This document shows, in pieces, positions 1-9,585 of a stretch of 64,000 nt of DNA. The notes beneath the pieces were generated by a model. That model worked only from the letters and a program-made list of their open reading frames with translations. It had not been told where the DNA came from and searched no databases. How positions within the stretch are numbered: the first letter of the stretch is position 1; each line of letters opens with the position of its first letter. A program made the translations under genes and the position numbers. Origin of the DNA: Solimicrobium sp040544425 (GTDB lineage: Bacteria; Pseudomonadota; Gammaproteobacteria; Burkholderiales; Burkholderiaceae_D); assembly GCA_040544425.1 (NCBI GenBank), contig JBEONO010000018.1, positions 16,319 to 80,318 on the forward strand, written 5' to 3'.

Positions 1-102
1 GGCTGAATGTTTTCAGGGAACGCATGTTAACAGCTGGGGCTTGAGCCCTGCCCTGAGCTAATTGAAGCAGTCCAAGTCCACGCACACAACGAAGGAGCGA
101 TC

Positions 103-936
103 ATGTCTTATAAAACAATATTGGTACATGTAGACGACACCAGCCGCACGCCTACCCGGATCAAGCTGGCCGCAGAACTGGCCATAAAACTGGAAGCCCA
201 TTTGCTGGGGATTGCCGACACCGGCGTGTCGCGCTTTATCTATCAGGATGGCAATATCAATGGTGTCGACCCGAGTCTGCTGTCGCATCTGGAGTACCTG
301 AGAGAACGCGCCACACAAAACATCGCCGACTTTAAAAAACAGGTTGACGGTCTGGGTGTGCATTCCTTCGAAGGCGATATTACTCAGGACGATGCATTTG
401 GCGGTATTGGCATGCGCGCCCGTTATTGTGATCTGGTCGTAGTTGGCCAGACCAATCCGGAAGAATCGTCGCCAGCGGTGATGGATGATTTTCCTGAATA
501 TATGATTCTCAATTCAGGCCGCCCGGTGTTAGTCGTGCCTTATGTCGGCACGTTCTCACAAATTGGGCGGCGTCCTTTGGTTGCCTGGGACGGCAGCCGC
601 GCTGCAACCCGCGCCATTACTGACGCCATCCCCTTCTTGCGGGATGCCGATCTGGTGCACGTTGCGATTATCAATCCGAAAGGCGACCAACACGGCGACC
701 AGCCCGGTGCCGATCTGGCCGCGTATCTGGCGCGCCACGGCATCAGGCTGGAAGTATCGGTGCACCGCACCAAGCTTGATATCGGCAATGCGCTGCTGTC
801 GCTGGCGTCGGATTTAAATTCCGACATGATCGTCATGGGTGGTTATGGTCATTCGCGCTTCAAGGAAATGATCATGGGCGGCGCGACCCGGGGTATTTTG
901 GAAAGCATGACCATACCGGTGCTGATGTCGCATTAA
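103..936 (+). CDS. Universal stress protein, tandem UspA domains
   Basis: The 277-residue product is about twice the length of a single Usp domain and reads as two tandem UspA folds (about residues 1-148 and 153-277). The N-terminus (KTILVHVDD) is the usual first strand of a Usp domain. The second domain ends with a glycine-rich segment (GGYGHSR...GGATRGIL, about residues 246-265) that resembles the ATP-binding G-2x-G-9x-G(S/T) motif. Cytosolic stress proteins of this type are nucleotide-binding and help survival in stasis or oxidative stress; the exact role here is unknown. GGAG lies just upstream of the ATG. It is a single-gene unit closed by a strong terminator. Confidence 0.93.
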   Translation: MSYKTILVHVDDTSRTPTRIKLAAELAIKLEAHLLGIADTGVSRFIYQDGNINGVDPSLLSHLEYLRERATQNIADFKKQVDGLGVHSFEGDITQDDAFGGIGMRARYCDLVVVGQTNPEESSPAVMDDFPEYMILNSGRPVLVVPYVGTFSQIGRRPLVAWDGSRAATRAITDAIPFLRDADLVHVAIINPKGDQHGDQPGADLAAYLARHGIRLEVSVHRTKLDIGNALLSLASDLNSDMIVMGGYGHSRFKEMIMGGATRGILESMTIPVLMSH

Positions 937-950
937 TCCAACTGAGATTG

Positions 951-991
951 AAAACAGGGAGTCAGATTTCAGGTCTGACTCCCTGTTTTTT
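951..991 (+). terminator. Rho-independent terminator after the usp gene
   Basis: A long perfect stem pairs AAAACAGGGAGTCAGA with TCTGACTCCCTGTTTT around a short loop, followed by a T run. It starts 15 bases after the usp stop codon and separates it from the histidine kinase gene. Confidence 0.93.
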
Positions 992-1057
992 CGTATAGAA
1001 TCCGCTATCTCAATATCTCCGCTTCACAGACCTATATACAGGCATAGTCAGCAAGTC

Positions 1058-2968
1058 ATGAAAACAAACCGGGAATTCAAGGTCGCGCGCATCAGCGTAT
1101 TTGTCCTGCTGCTGTCACTCCTGACTGCGATGGCCTACCTGCCGCGCCTGTCATCCGCCCATGACATCCAGGTTGCCCCGTTCCGCATTCTGATCGAGCT
1201 GGCCTGTGTCGTGTTATTTTTTTCCATCTTCATTGTGAGCTGGCATGGCTACGGCATACACCGGCAATCACGATCGATTGTGCTGGCAGTGGGTTTTCTG
1301 TGCGCGGCGATTTTCAATTTTTTCAGCGTCGTCAGCGAAACTACGGCACCGCACTTCTCAGTGCCGGGCACCTATCAGCAATCGACAATGCTGTTCAGTT
1401 TGCTGTGGCGCATCCTGACCGCGCTGATCCTGCTGTTCATCGCCACCGAATCGATACAAAAATCGAAGCTCAGATTGACGGCGCACTGGGCACTCAGAAC
1501 CGGTCTTGCCGCCGTCTCCGTGATCAGTCTGCTGGTGTTCGTTTACTTTGACCAGATCCCGCCATTGCAAGCCGCCGGCACCTGGTCATTTCAGGTCAAG
1601 ACCGGTATCGAAACGGGTTTGATCGCGCTGTTTCTGACCGCCAGCGCCCTGTTCTATACGCACATCCGAACCACGACCCATCCGGTAGACATCGCCGAAA
1701 AATCCTATTTATTTGTCGCCTGTGCCGCGCTGGGTCTGTCGGAATTTTGTTTTTCGGGCATCCATCATCAATATGTTTTGCAGATCATCCTCGGGCAGCT
1801 GTATCAATTCGTTGCGGCATATTGTATTTATTCCAGCCTGGTGACCATCAACCTGCGGGCCCCGTTTGCGCAACTGGCCAACGCCAGGAAGGAAATTCTT
1901 AAAAGCCGCAATCGCTTAACCGGAATCATCAAAACCGCAACCGATGGCATTATCACCATCGATTCCCGACACAACATCATTCTGGTCAATCCGGCTGCTG
2001 AAAAATTTTTCGGCTATGACGACGGCGAGATGATGGGCATGCAGCTCGATCAATTCATTCCGCTGCGCAATCGCCTGGGACACAGCCATCATGTCGATCA
2101 GTTCGGTAAAACCGGGACCACGATCAGGCAAATGGGCGTGCAAAGTGCCGATTTTTCTGTCACTGGCTTAAAGAAAAATGGCGAAGAGTTTCCGATTGAG
2201 GCGTCGATATCCAGCCTGACTGAAGGCGACCAACGTTTCTTTACCGTGATTTTCCGCGACATCACCGACCGCAAAATTGCCAAGCAAAAAATGGAACAGG
2301 TGCATCGCGAGTTGAGCGAATTGTCGCAATCGCTGCAGACCGTGCGCGAAGAAGAACGCAAACACATTGCGCGCGAACTGCATGACGACTTGGGCCAGTT
2401 GCTGGCTGCGCTGCGCATGGATCTGTCGGTACTCGAAAAACGCGCACCAGATACCGAAGCCGTGAAACCGATCCTGCTCAGCATGAACAGCCTGATTTTG
2501 AATGCAATTTCAACGCTGCGCCGGATCGCCACCAATCTGCGTCCGCGTGCCCTCGACGAAGGCGGCCTTTATTTCGCCCTGCAGACTTTGCAGAAAGACT
2601 TCCAGCAACATCATGAGATCGACTGCGAACTGGCTGCCAAGGAAGAGGATCTGATTCTGAACGACGAGATCAGCACCATGGTCTATCGCGTCATTCAGGA
2701 ATCGCTCACCAACGTTGCACGGCACGCAAAAGCAACCAGGGTACGCATCGAAATGAACCGCTCCGGGCATCAGTTAAATTTCAAAATTATCGACAATGGC
2801 CTGGGCATTTCGGAGCAGGATCTGAAAAAACGGCACTCTTTCGGTCTGGTCGGCATGCGCGAACGGGTGCGCGGCCTGCAGGGTGAATTAACCATCACCG
2901 GTGACGGAGCTCATGGCACCTGCATCGAAGTGGCGATACCGATTTCTGGCATTTCTGGGTTAAACTGA
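1058..2968 (+). CDS. Membrane-sensor PAS histidine kinase, NarL/HisKA_3 class
   Basis: A 636-residue sensor kinase. Residues 10-270 hold about seven hydrophobic segments and resemble a MASE3-type membrane sensor. A PAS domain follows (about 283-405; DGIITID, FFGY, IFRDITDR), then a HisKA_3 dimerisation domain with the phospho-acceptor H442 in ARELHDDLGQ, and a HATPase_c domain with an N-box (QESLTNVARHA, 548-558) and DNGLGI (579-584). Such kinases phosphorylate LuxR/NarL-type response regulators. No regulator gene is adjacent; a regulator of the right class lies at 40076-40717, but pairing is only a guess. Signal and target genes are unknown. Confidence 0.92.
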   Translation: MKTNREFKVARISVFVLLLSLLTAMAYLPRLSSAHDIQVAPFRILIELACVVLFFSIFIVSWHGYGIHRQSRSIVLAVGFLCAAIFNFFSVVSETTAPHFSVPGTYQQSTMLFSLLWRILTALILLFIATESIQKSKLRLTAHWALRTGLAAVSVISLLVFVYFDQIPPLQAAGTWSFQVKTGIETGLIALFLTASALFYTHIRTTTHPVDIAEKSYLFVACAALGLSEFCFSGIHHQYVLQIILGQLYQFVAAYCIYSSLVTINLRAPFAQLANARKEILKSRNRLTGIIKTATDGIITIDSRHNIILVNPAAEKFFGYDDGEMMGMQLDQFIPLRNRLGHSHHVDQFGKTGTTIRQMGVQSADFSVTGLKKNGEEFPIEASISSLTEGDQRFFTVIFRDITDRKIAKQKMEQVHRELSELSQSLQTVREEERKHIARELHDDLGQLLAALRMDLSVLEKRAPDTEAVKPILLSMNSLILNAISTLRRIATNLRPRALDEGGLYFALQTLQKDFQQHHEIDCELAAKEEDLILNDEISTMVYRVIQESLTNVARHAKATRVRIEMNRSGHQLNFKIIDNGLGISEQDLKKRHSFGLVGMRERVRGLQGELTITGDGAHGTCIEVAIPISGISGLN

Positions 2969-2993
2969 CGGCTTTGCTTGATGGGAGGCTACC

Positions 2994-3200
2994 ATGCGCC
3001 ACGTTTATATTTTTGCATCAGTGATCCTGTTCCTGGCAGGACTGTCGGCCTGCAGCAAGACCGAACAACCCGCCGCCAAACCGGCTGATGATGTTTTTTC
3101 CACGCAAAAGGAAGAGCTGCAAAAAGCTCGCGATGTACAGAAAGTCGTTGACCAGCAATTCGAAGAGCAACGTAAAGTGATTGAAGTCCAAACCAAATAA
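2994..3200 (+). CDS. Small lipoprotein, function unknown
   Basis: A 68-residue product with a signal peptide ending in a lipobox (LSAC, Cys at about residue 20) and a lysine/glutamate-rich, probably helical tail. The lipobox predicts lipidation and anchoring in the envelope. GGGAGG precedes the ATG at good spacing. It lies 25 bases after the histidine kinase and 12 bases before the GtrA gene, so the three may be co-transcribed. No known family was recognised. Confidence 0.8.
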   Translation: MRHVYIFASVILFLAGLSACSKTEQPAAKPADDVFSTQKEELQKARDVQKVVDQQFEEQRKVIEVQTK

Positions 3201-3212
3201 TAAAGCAGCTTA

Positions 3213-3620
3213 ATGCGCCAGCATCTAAACAAAACCCTGATTCAGCAGTTTTTACGTTTTGCCTTGGTCGGATTGTCCGGCACATCGATTCAGTACCTGA
3301 CACTGTGGATAGGCCACGGCTACCTGGATTATATGAGTGCGCCATCGGCGTCGGCACTGGGTTATGCACTGGGGTCGCTGATGAATTATTTTCTGAATTA
3401 CTTTTTCACCTTCGGCAGCAATAAATCGCACAAGGAAGCGGCGATCAAATATTTTTCCATCCTCGCGGTGGGCTGGTGCATTAATCTTGGGATGATGGGA
3501 TTTTTGGTGAACCGCATGAACTGGTATTACTGGTTTGCGCAATTTCTCGCCACGGGCTTCGTGCTGATCTGGAATTTTTCAGGCAGTAAATGGTGGGCTT
3601 TCAGTCACAAGCCCACCTAG
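3213..3620 (+). CDS. GtrA family membrane protein
   Basis: The 135-residue product has four hydrophobic segments and the N-terminal pattern FLRFALVGLSGTSIQYLTLW typical of GtrA/DPMS-type membrane proteins. Members are small integral inner-membrane proteins linked to polysaccharide or lipid-linked sugar translocation (first known from phage-encoded O-antigen glucosylation). No glycosyltransferase gene is next to it, so the substrate cannot be inferred. It is closely spaced behind the small lipoprotein gene and converges on the short-chain dehydrogenase gene. Confidence 0.88.
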   Translation: MRQHLNKTLIQQFLRFALVGLSGTSIQYLTLWIGHGYLDYMSAPSASALGYALGSLMNYFLNYFFTFGSNKSHKEAAIKYFSILAVGWCINLGMMGFLVNRMNWYYWFAQFLATGFVLIWNFSGSKWWAFSHKPT

Positions 3621-3631
3621 GATTCCCTAAC

Positions 3632-4408
3632 TTACATCACACTCATACCGTCATCAGCAGTAACGATCGTGCCGTTCAGGAAGCGCGACTCTTCGGCAGC
3701 CAATAACAACAGCAGGCCATCCAGATCCTGCGGCGTACCAACGCGATTGCGTGGCAGACTGGCCATCAATTTTCGGCCTTCATCGGTATCAAAAAATCCC
3801 TGATTGATTTCGGTCGAAATATAACCGGGACAGATCGCATTCACATTGATCCCATATTTACCCCATTCGAGTGCCATGGCGCGGGTCATCTGAATCACGG
3901 CCGCCTTGCTGATGCAGTAGCTGCCCAAACCGGGGATAACGCGCATTCCTGCCACTGAAGCGATATTGATGATTCTGTGCTGTTTCTTGGGATCGCCCTT
4001 GGCACGCGCCACCATCCGCTTGGCGGTTTCCTGGGCTACAAAAAATGCGCCGCGCTGGTTGGTATCCATGATGTAGGCATAGTCGTCCGGTGTGACATCG
4101 AGCAGGCGCTGCGAATTGGACACACCCGCATTATTGATCAGGATATCGATCGGTCCGGCTTCGGTTTCGGCATGGGCAATCGCCGATTTGATGCTGGAAT
4201 AATCGGTAACATCCAGCTCCACCATATGCGCTGCGCCACCTTCGGCTTCGATTTCAGCGCGTAATTCCTTGAGACGGTCAATGCGGCGTGCTGCCAGCAC
4301 AACCTGGGCACCGGCCTCGGCCAGCACCTTGGCAAAACGCGCACCCAATCCGCTCGAAGCACCGGTGATCAGTGCAATTTTTCCCTCAAAATTTACTTCT
4401 ATTCCCAT
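3632..4408 (-). CDS. Short-chain dehydrogenase/reductase (SDR family)
   Basis: A 258-residue classical SDR. The Rossmann-fold cofactor motif TGASSGLG is at 15-22, NNAG at 92-95, and the catalytic Ser151, Tyr164 and Lys168 (YCISK) are in place. It is a cytosolic NAD(P)-dependent oxidoreductase acting on an unknown alcohol/ketone. It is transcribed divergently from ETF-ubiquinone oxidoreductase, and the 231-base gap holds a palindromic operator. This suggests a link to acyl-CoA or fatty-acid metabolism, for example as a 3-hydroxyacyl or related dehydrogenase, but the substrate is not shown by sequence. Confidence 0.92.
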   Translation of the reverse strand: MGIEVNFEGKIALITGASSGLGARFAKVLAEAGAQVVLAARRIDRLKELRAEIEAEGGAAHMVELDVTDYSSIKSAIAHAETEAGPIDILINNAGVSNSQRLLDVTPDDYAYIMDTNQRGAFFVAQETAKRMVARAKGDPKKQHRIINIASVAGMRVIPGLGSYCISKAAVIQMTRAMALEWGKYGINVNAICPGYISTEINQGFFDTDEGRKLMASLPRNRVGTPQDLDGLLLLLAAEESRFLNGTIVTADDGMSVM

Positions 4409-4589
4409 CGTCCAACTCCCTAAAAATGGATTCTTATTGCGCTACCGGATTTGATTGCAACTAAAAAATCAATGCGTAATGATGCCATACTTGTTGCATT
4501 TTCAGCCGAACAACTTGCAATCACCGTCAGTCATTTGATGCATATTCGAGGCGGCTCTGAGATAATCCCAGAAATTAATTTAAACAAAA

Positions 4590-4607
4590 TTAGCACGATC
4601 GTACTAA
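4590..4607. promoter_or_regulatory. Palindromic operator upstream of ETF-QO
   Basis: TTAGCACGATCGTACTAA is an 18-base inverted repeat with a single mismatched pair, centred on CGATCG and located 33 bases before the ETF-QO start codon. Size and symmetry are typical of TetR-family operators. TetR-type repressors controlling fatty-acid degradation are known in Burkholderiales, so control by one of these is plausible; the regulator is not identified here. Confidence 0.6.
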
Positions 4608-4639
4608 AAAATTCCCCTTCTCACCTCTAGAGTCCAATA

Positions 4640-6310
4640 ATGAGCACAAACTTCGTAGAACAATTCGGCCCGCGCGACACCATGGAGTACGACGTGGTGG
4701 TAGTCGGTGGCGGTCCAGCCGGTTTATCGGCAGCCATCAAACTCAAACAACTGGCACAAGCCAAAAACAGGGAAATCTCCGTCTGTGTGCTCGAAAAAGG
4801 CGGCGAACTGGGCGCGCATATTCTGTCTGGCGCGGTGATGGATCCGATCGCCATCTCTGAACTGTTCCCGAACTGGAAAGAACTCGGCGCTCCTTTGAAC
4901 ACGGCTGTTTCTGAAGACCGGTTCCTGATGCTGACCGAACAGGGATCGTTCAAAACACCGAATTGGATGTTGCCGGACTGCTTTCAAAATCATGGCAATT
5001 ACGTGATCTCGCTGGCCAACGTGGTGCGCTGGCTGGGTCAACAGGCAGAAGCCTTGGGAGTCGAGATTTTCCCGGGCTTTCCGGCCGCTGAAATTCTGTA
5101 TCACGACAACGGCTCCGTCAAAGGCGTTGCGACCGGGAATATGGGTGTCACGCATGAAGGCACGGCCGGTCCGAATTTCCAGCTCGGCATGGAACTGCAC
5201 GCCAAATACACGCTGTTTGCCGAAGGCTCACGCGGCCATCTCGGCAAACAATTGATGGCGAAATTTAATCTCAACGAACACGCCGATCCGCAAACCTACG
5301 GGATCGGGATTAAAGAATTATGGGAGATCAAGCCCGAAAAGCATCAGGCCGGCCTGGTGATTCACACTGCTGGCTGGCCATTGGCCACCGACACCTACGG
5401 TGGTTCGTTTCTGTATCACCTGGAAAACAATCAGGTAGCCGTTGGGCTGGTAGTCGGTCTGAGTTATTCGAATCCTTACCTGTCCCCGTATGAAGAGTTT
5501 CAACGCTATAAAACCCATCCGGCTATCCGCGGATTTTTCGAGGGCGGCAAGCGTATTTCGTACGGTGCCCGTGCGATTACTGCGGGCGGCATTCAGTCCC
5601 TGCCAAAACTGGTTTTCCCGGGCGGCGCGCTGATTGGTTGCGAGGCCGGATTTTTGAACATGAGCCGTATCAAAGGCAGTCACGCTGCGATCAAGAGCGG
5701 CCTGATGGTCGCCGAATCGATTTTCGACGCGCTGGCTGCCGATCGGTCCAGTGACGAGCTGGTCAGCTACCCGGCGGCATTTAAAGATTCCTGGTTACAC
5801 GCTGAGTTGCACAAGGCACGCAACGTAAAGCCGTGGCTGTCAAAAGGTTTGTATTGGGGTTCATTGATGGTCGGAATCGATCAGGTACTGCTCAAGGGCA
5901 AAGCACCATGGACCTTGCATCATCAGCACGCCGATCACGAATGTATGAAACCGGCGGCCGATTGCGCACCGATCCAGTATCCCAAACCGGACGGCAAATT
6001 AACCTTTGACCGACTCTCTTCGGTGTTTATTTCCAATACCAATCACGCGGAAGATCAGCCGATTCATCTGACTTTGAAAAATGCCGCCGTGCCGGTCGGC
6101 GTGAACCTGGCCAAGTTTGCCGGACCGGAAGCGCGCTATTGTCCGGCCGGGGTGTATGAGTACATCAAGACCGAACAGGGCGCGGACAAGTTGCAGATCA
6201 ATGCGCAGAACTGCGTGCATTGCAAGACCTGCGATATCAAAGACCCGACGCAAAACATTGTGTGGGTGACGCCGGAAGGTGGCGGCGGACCGAACTATCC
6301 AAATATGTAG
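4640..6310 (+). CDS. Electron transfer flavoprotein-ubiquinone oxidoreductase
   Basis: A 556-residue product, the normal length for ETF-QO. It passes electrons from reduced ETF (fed by acyl-CoA and amino-acid dehydrogenases) to ubiquinone at the inner membrane. Seen: the FAD dinucleotide-binding motif GGGPAGLS (23-30), GSRGHLGKQL, and the C-terminal 4Fe-4S ligands Cys501, Cys525, Cys528 and Cys531 in CVHCKTC. An 18-base palindrome directly upstream suggests repression tied to fatty-acid or branched-chain amino-acid use. It converges on flgL with only six bases between the stop codons. Confidence 0.96.
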   Translation: MSTNFVEQFGPRDTMEYDVVVVGGGPAGLSAAIKLKQLAQAKNREISVCVLEKGGELGAHILSGAVMDPIAISELFPNWKELGAPLNTAVSEDRFLMLTEQGSFKTPNWMLPDCFQNHGNYVISLANVVRWLGQQAEALGVEIFPGFPAAEILYHDNGSVKGVATGNMGVTHEGTAGPNFQLGMELHAKYTLFAEGSRGHLGKQLMAKFNLNEHADPQTYGIGIKELWEIKPEKHQAGLVIHTAGWPLATDTYGGSFLYHLENNQVAVGLVVGLSYSNPYLSPYEEFQRYKTHPAIRGFFEGGKRISYGARAITAGGIQSLPKLVFPGGALIGCEAGFLNMSRIKGSHAAIKSGLMVAESIFDALAADRSSDELVSYPAAFKDSWLHAELHKARNVKPWLSKGLYWGSLMVGIDQVLLKGKAPWTLHHQHADHECMKPAADCAPIQYPKPDGKLTFDRLSSVFISNTNHAEDQPIHLTLKNAAVPVGVNLAKFAGPEARYCPAGVYEYIKTEQGADKLQINAQNCVHCKTCDIKDPTQNIVWVTPEGGGGPNYPNM

Positions 6311-6316
6311 GCGCGA

Positions 6317-7537
6317 TCAGCCCTGCAGCATATTGATCAGCGACAGTTGTGAGGTCGATGCAAATGCTTTTTGCGCAGCCTGATAAGTGAACTGTTCCAG
6401 CGACAGCTGGCTGATCGCCTGCGCATAATTGGTGTCCTGCAAACTGCTGATGGTGGCCTGGTAAGACAGGTTGACCGTTTGCCCCACGCTGGCCAACGAA
6501 GAAATCTGGGTCAGTGAATTACCGATCTGATCGCGCGCATCCAGCACATTATTCAACGATGACGAGAGACTGGTGTTGGCCTGCGCCACTGCATTGGCCA
6601 GATTGGTATGGTCGCCTGCCGTGGCAAGTGGTCCGTTCAGGGCGGTGACCAGATTGGTCAAGGCTTGAAAAATATTTTGATTGCCGGGCTGCACATCGAA
6701 TTTGTCACCTGCTGCCGGCGCACCGGTCGGTCCGGCGCCGTTGGTCACTGAAAACTGCGCGCCAGGGATACTGATTGCGGCGCCACTGGTGTAGGCATTG
6801 CCGGTCGACAGTGCCACGCCGGTCGTGGTGTCGGTGACATCGTAAGCAGTGGGCGAAGTAAATGTGACGGAATAATTGTCGTTGGTGACACTGCCGACAC
6901 CGCTTAAAGACCCAACTGAAACCGTAGCGGTCGAGATGTTATTGGCGTTTGCCGTACCAAAGTAAACATTGGGAGAGACCGTAATATTGCCAAACACACT
7001 GCTTCCCACGTGGGTGACAGCCAGCTGCTGCGCTGAATCGACCTGGATCAACTGATTGACCTGATTCCCGTTATATTGCCCGCCACCACTGGTCGCAGTG
7101 TACGGCTGGGTCCGGACCGTGCTGCCCGAAAACATGTAATTGCCATTTGAATCGGTGCTGTTTGCAAACGTCATCATTTGGCTGATGTCACTTTGAAACT
7201 GCTTGGCCAGCGTGGCCCGGTCGGACGCGGTCAAACTGCCACTGCCGGCCTGCACGACCGAGCTTTCCAGACCTTGCATCAGGTTCGTCACGCCGGACAA
7301 CACGCCGTCCTGCGTGTTCAGTGCATTGGCGGCGGCCACACCATTGACACCAAATTGGGTGTTGATACTGGCACCTTGCGAGGCGACCAATACCTGGGCT
7401 GCCGCTGCCGGATTGACCGAAGGCGAAGTCAGTGCAATGCCTGAGCTGACCTGCTGAATCGAATCCGCAATCGCGGACTGCATATCGTTAAAATTACTGA
7501 CTGCGGTGTCGTAGACACTGGCTGTGCTAATGCGCAT
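6317..7537 (-). CDS. flgL: Flagellar hook-filament junction protein FlgL
   Basis: A 406-residue flagellin-related protein. The N-terminus (MRISTASVYDTAVSNFNDMQ) and C-terminus (SLEQFTYQAAQKAFASTSQLSLINMLQG) form the conserved helices that pack into the D0/D1 core of the junction between hook and filament. The Thr/Asn/Gly-rich centre (about 130-300) is the variable surface-exposed part. It is exported by the flagellar type III system and is the last gene of the flg operon, seven bases behind flgK. Both junction proteins are usually late (sigma-28) class. Confidence 0.95.
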   Translation of the reverse strand: MRISTASVYDTAVSNFNDMQSAIADSIQQVSSGIALTSPSVNPAAAAQVLVASQGASINTQFGVNGVAAANALNTQDGVLSGVTNLMQGLESSVVQAGSGSLTASDRATLAKQFQSDISQMMTFANSTDSNGNYMFSGSTVRTQPYTATSGGGQYNGNQVNQLIQVDSAQQLAVTHVGSSVFGNITVSPNVYFGTANANNISTATVSVGSLSGVGSVTNDNYSVTFTSPTAYDVTDTTTGVALSTGNAYTSGAAISIPGAQFSVTNGAGPTGAPAAGDKFDVQPGNQNIFQALTNLVTALNGPLATAGDHTNLANAVAQANTSLSSSLNNVLDARDQIGNSLTQISSLASVGQTVNLSYQATISSLQDTNYAQAISQLSLEQFTYQAAQKAFASTSQLSLINMLQG

Positions 7538-7544
7538 AAATCAC

Positions 7545-9500
7545 CTATCCGGATGATCCGTCCAAACCCAGGACGGTTGAAAAATTTTGACTGGCAACCT
7601 GAATCAGTTTGCCGCAAGCCTGGTATGCCTGTTGATACTGCAATAAGTTGACCGTTTCCTGATCCAGGTTGACGCCTGAAATCGACTGCTGCTGCTGTTG
7701 CGCCGATTTCAGCAGATTGGTTTCGGTGGTACCGGTTACGGTCAGCTGACTGGTCGTGTTGCCGACCGAATTGACCATCGTGGCATACGCATCCTGAAAC
7801 GTCTGGGTACCGGCATTCATTGAAAAACTTGTTTGCAGCGCGTTCATCAACAACACGTTGCGGTTGTCGCCTGCGCCGTTGGTATTCGGTCCGACGGTAA
7901 ATGAGTCACCATTGGCCGGTGCGCCTGACAGACCGATCACTGTATTGTTGAACGACAGCGTCATGCCGGAGGTATAGGCAACCGGCGTGCCGGCAACATA
8001 CCCGGCGTAAGTTGTTGCGACACCATTGACAGTGGCCACGACGGTTGAGCCGACCGGAAATCCGGTCAGTGAATTGGTGCCTGCGGCATAAGTCAGGGTG
8101 CTGGCAGCACCTGGAACAAATCCGGTCGTGACCGATCCGGGGGTAATCGCACCGGTGCCGGTATTGGTGCCAGTGGCGCTGGTGGCAATCGGTGCGGCAC
8201 TGGCCAGCACGGTCGGCGCAGTGCTGATCAGGCTCAGCGCGCCTGCACCGTTTGCAGCTGGTGAAATTGAAAAACTGTCGCCTGCGGTCATGGCACCTGA
8301 ACTCAAGGCGTAAGTCACGCCATCCACCACGGCAGGGAACGCAGCAAAGCTTGCCTTGACAGTGTTTGTGCTGATGTCGGTCACGCTGTAATTGGTACCG
8401 TCATAATCCAAAGTGTAATTATCCGCCGTGATCGCCGAAGCGTTGGTGATGGTGGCTGACAACTGCGCATTGCCAAGGTTGTTGGAATTGGAGTACACCG
8501 CCGGCGTTCCGATATTGAACAGCGGACCGCCCATCGTGCCCTTGATGGTCTGGCCAAGTTCATTTTGCGCATTGAGTGCCGAGCCAAGCACGATGCCGAT
8601 CTGTCCGATCGCGTTTTGAACCGGCGACAGTGAACTGGTGCGAAAGGCAAACAACCCACCCAAAGTTCCACCGGGCAGCGAGCTTTCTGCAATAGCTTGC
8701 GGCTGACTGTTCGGCAAAGCGTAAGCCACATCCAGATTGGTCGGATTGGTTGCCGATTGTACCGTCGTCAACTGACTGGCAACGGAACCCAACACCAGCG
8801 ACTGACCGTTACCGATAAAGACATTGTATTGATTCCCTTCCGGCACCACAGTTACCTGGGTTTGCTTGCTCAAATCGTGGACCAGGGCATCGCGCTGATC
8901 GAGCAGCGAATTCGGCGGCTGGTTGTTGGCCGAGGCGTAACCAATTTCAATCGCCTGATTGACCGCTGCCAACTGCTTGGCATCGGTATTGATGGCATTG
9001 ACGGTAGTTGAGATCTGCGCGTTCACACCGGTTGCACTTTGCGTCAATTGATTTTGCAGCGAATGAAACTGGGCAACCAGGGTCTGCGCACTGGACATCG
9101 CGGTTTGCTGGGATGACACGGCTGACGGATTCGAAGACAGATTTTGCAGTGAGGCGAAAAACGATTGCAGGACGGGAGACAACCCGGCAGACGGATTGGC
9201 GATCATATCGTCGATCGGCTTGATCAGATTCGAATAACTGGTCAACTGGCTGGATGCAGCCTGGGTCGAATTGATCTGGGCTCCCAGCAGGTCGCTGTAA
9301 TTCCGGGTCACCGTGCTGACGTTCGCGCCATGCCCAAGAAAACCAAAGCTGTAGCCCTGCGAAGGCGCCTGAACCTGCTGCGCAACTTCCTGGCTGTAAC
9401 CCGGCGTGTTGGCGTTGGTAATATTTTGGCCGGTCGTGGCAATCCCGATTTGCGCGGCCGCCAATCCACTGGTTCCAATTTGTAGTACATCGATGCTCAT
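7545..9500 (-). CDS. flgK: Flagellar hook-associated protein FlgK
   Basis: A 651-residue HAP1. The N-terminal motif ANTPGYSQE (about 30-38) is the rod/hook/HAP signature, and the C-terminus (VNLDQETVNLLQYQQAYQACGKLI) is the matching heptad helix. The centre, about 320-560, is long, low-complexity and Thr/Gly-rich, as is common for this exposed part. FlgK caps the hook and seats FlgL and the filament. A sigma-28-like promoter lies about 43 bases upstream in the gap to flgJ, fitting late expression. Confidence 0.96.
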   Translation of the reverse strand: MSIDVLQIGTSGLAAAQIGIATTGQNITNANTPGYSQEVAQQVQAPSQGYSFGFLGHGANVSTVTRNYSDLLGAQINSTQAASSQLTSYSNLIKPIDDMIANPSAGLSPVLQSFFASLQNLSSNPSAVSSQQTAMSSAQTLVAQFHSLQNQLTQSATGVNAQISTTVNAINTDAKQLAAVNQAIEIGYASANNQPPNSLLDQRDALVHDLSKQTQVTVVPEGNQYNVFIGNGQSLVLGSVASQLTTVQSATNPTNLDVAYALPNSQPQAIAESSLPGGTLGGLFAFRTSSLSPVQNAIGQIGIVLGSALNAQNELGQTIKGTMGGPLFNIGTPAVYSNSNNLGNAQLSATITNASAITADNYTLDYDGTNYSVTDISTNTVKASFAAFPAVVDGVTYALSSGAMTAGDSFSISPAANGAGALSLISTAPTVLASAAPIATSATGTNTGTGAITPGSVTTGFVPGAASTLTYAAGTNSLTGFPVGSTVVATVNGVATTYAGYVAGTPVAYTSGMTLSFNNTVIGLSGAPANGDSFTVGPNTNGAGDNRNVLLMNALQTSFSMNAGTQTFQDAYATMVNSVGNTTSQLTVTGTTETNLLKSAQQQQQSISGVNLDQETVNLLQYQQAYQACGKLIQVASQNFSTVLGLDGSSG

Positions 9501-9542
9501 GGCTTACTCACTTCACACTTACTTTAACGGCTCACTATAGAC

Positions 9543-9569
9543 GTATCGACTGTTTTCCCAAAAACTTGA
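9543..9569 (-). promoter_or_regulatory. Sigma-28-like promoter for flgKL
   Basis: On the minus strand the sequence reads TCAA-N15-GTCGATAC, against the FliA consensus TAAA-N15-GCCGATAA: 3 of 4 and 6 of 8 matches with the exact 15-base spacer. It sits 43 bases before the flgK start, in the longest gap within the flg block. Expected because flgKL are late genes; not proven. Confidence 0.5.
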
Positions 9570-9585
9570 ATATTCAAGGGAGAAA

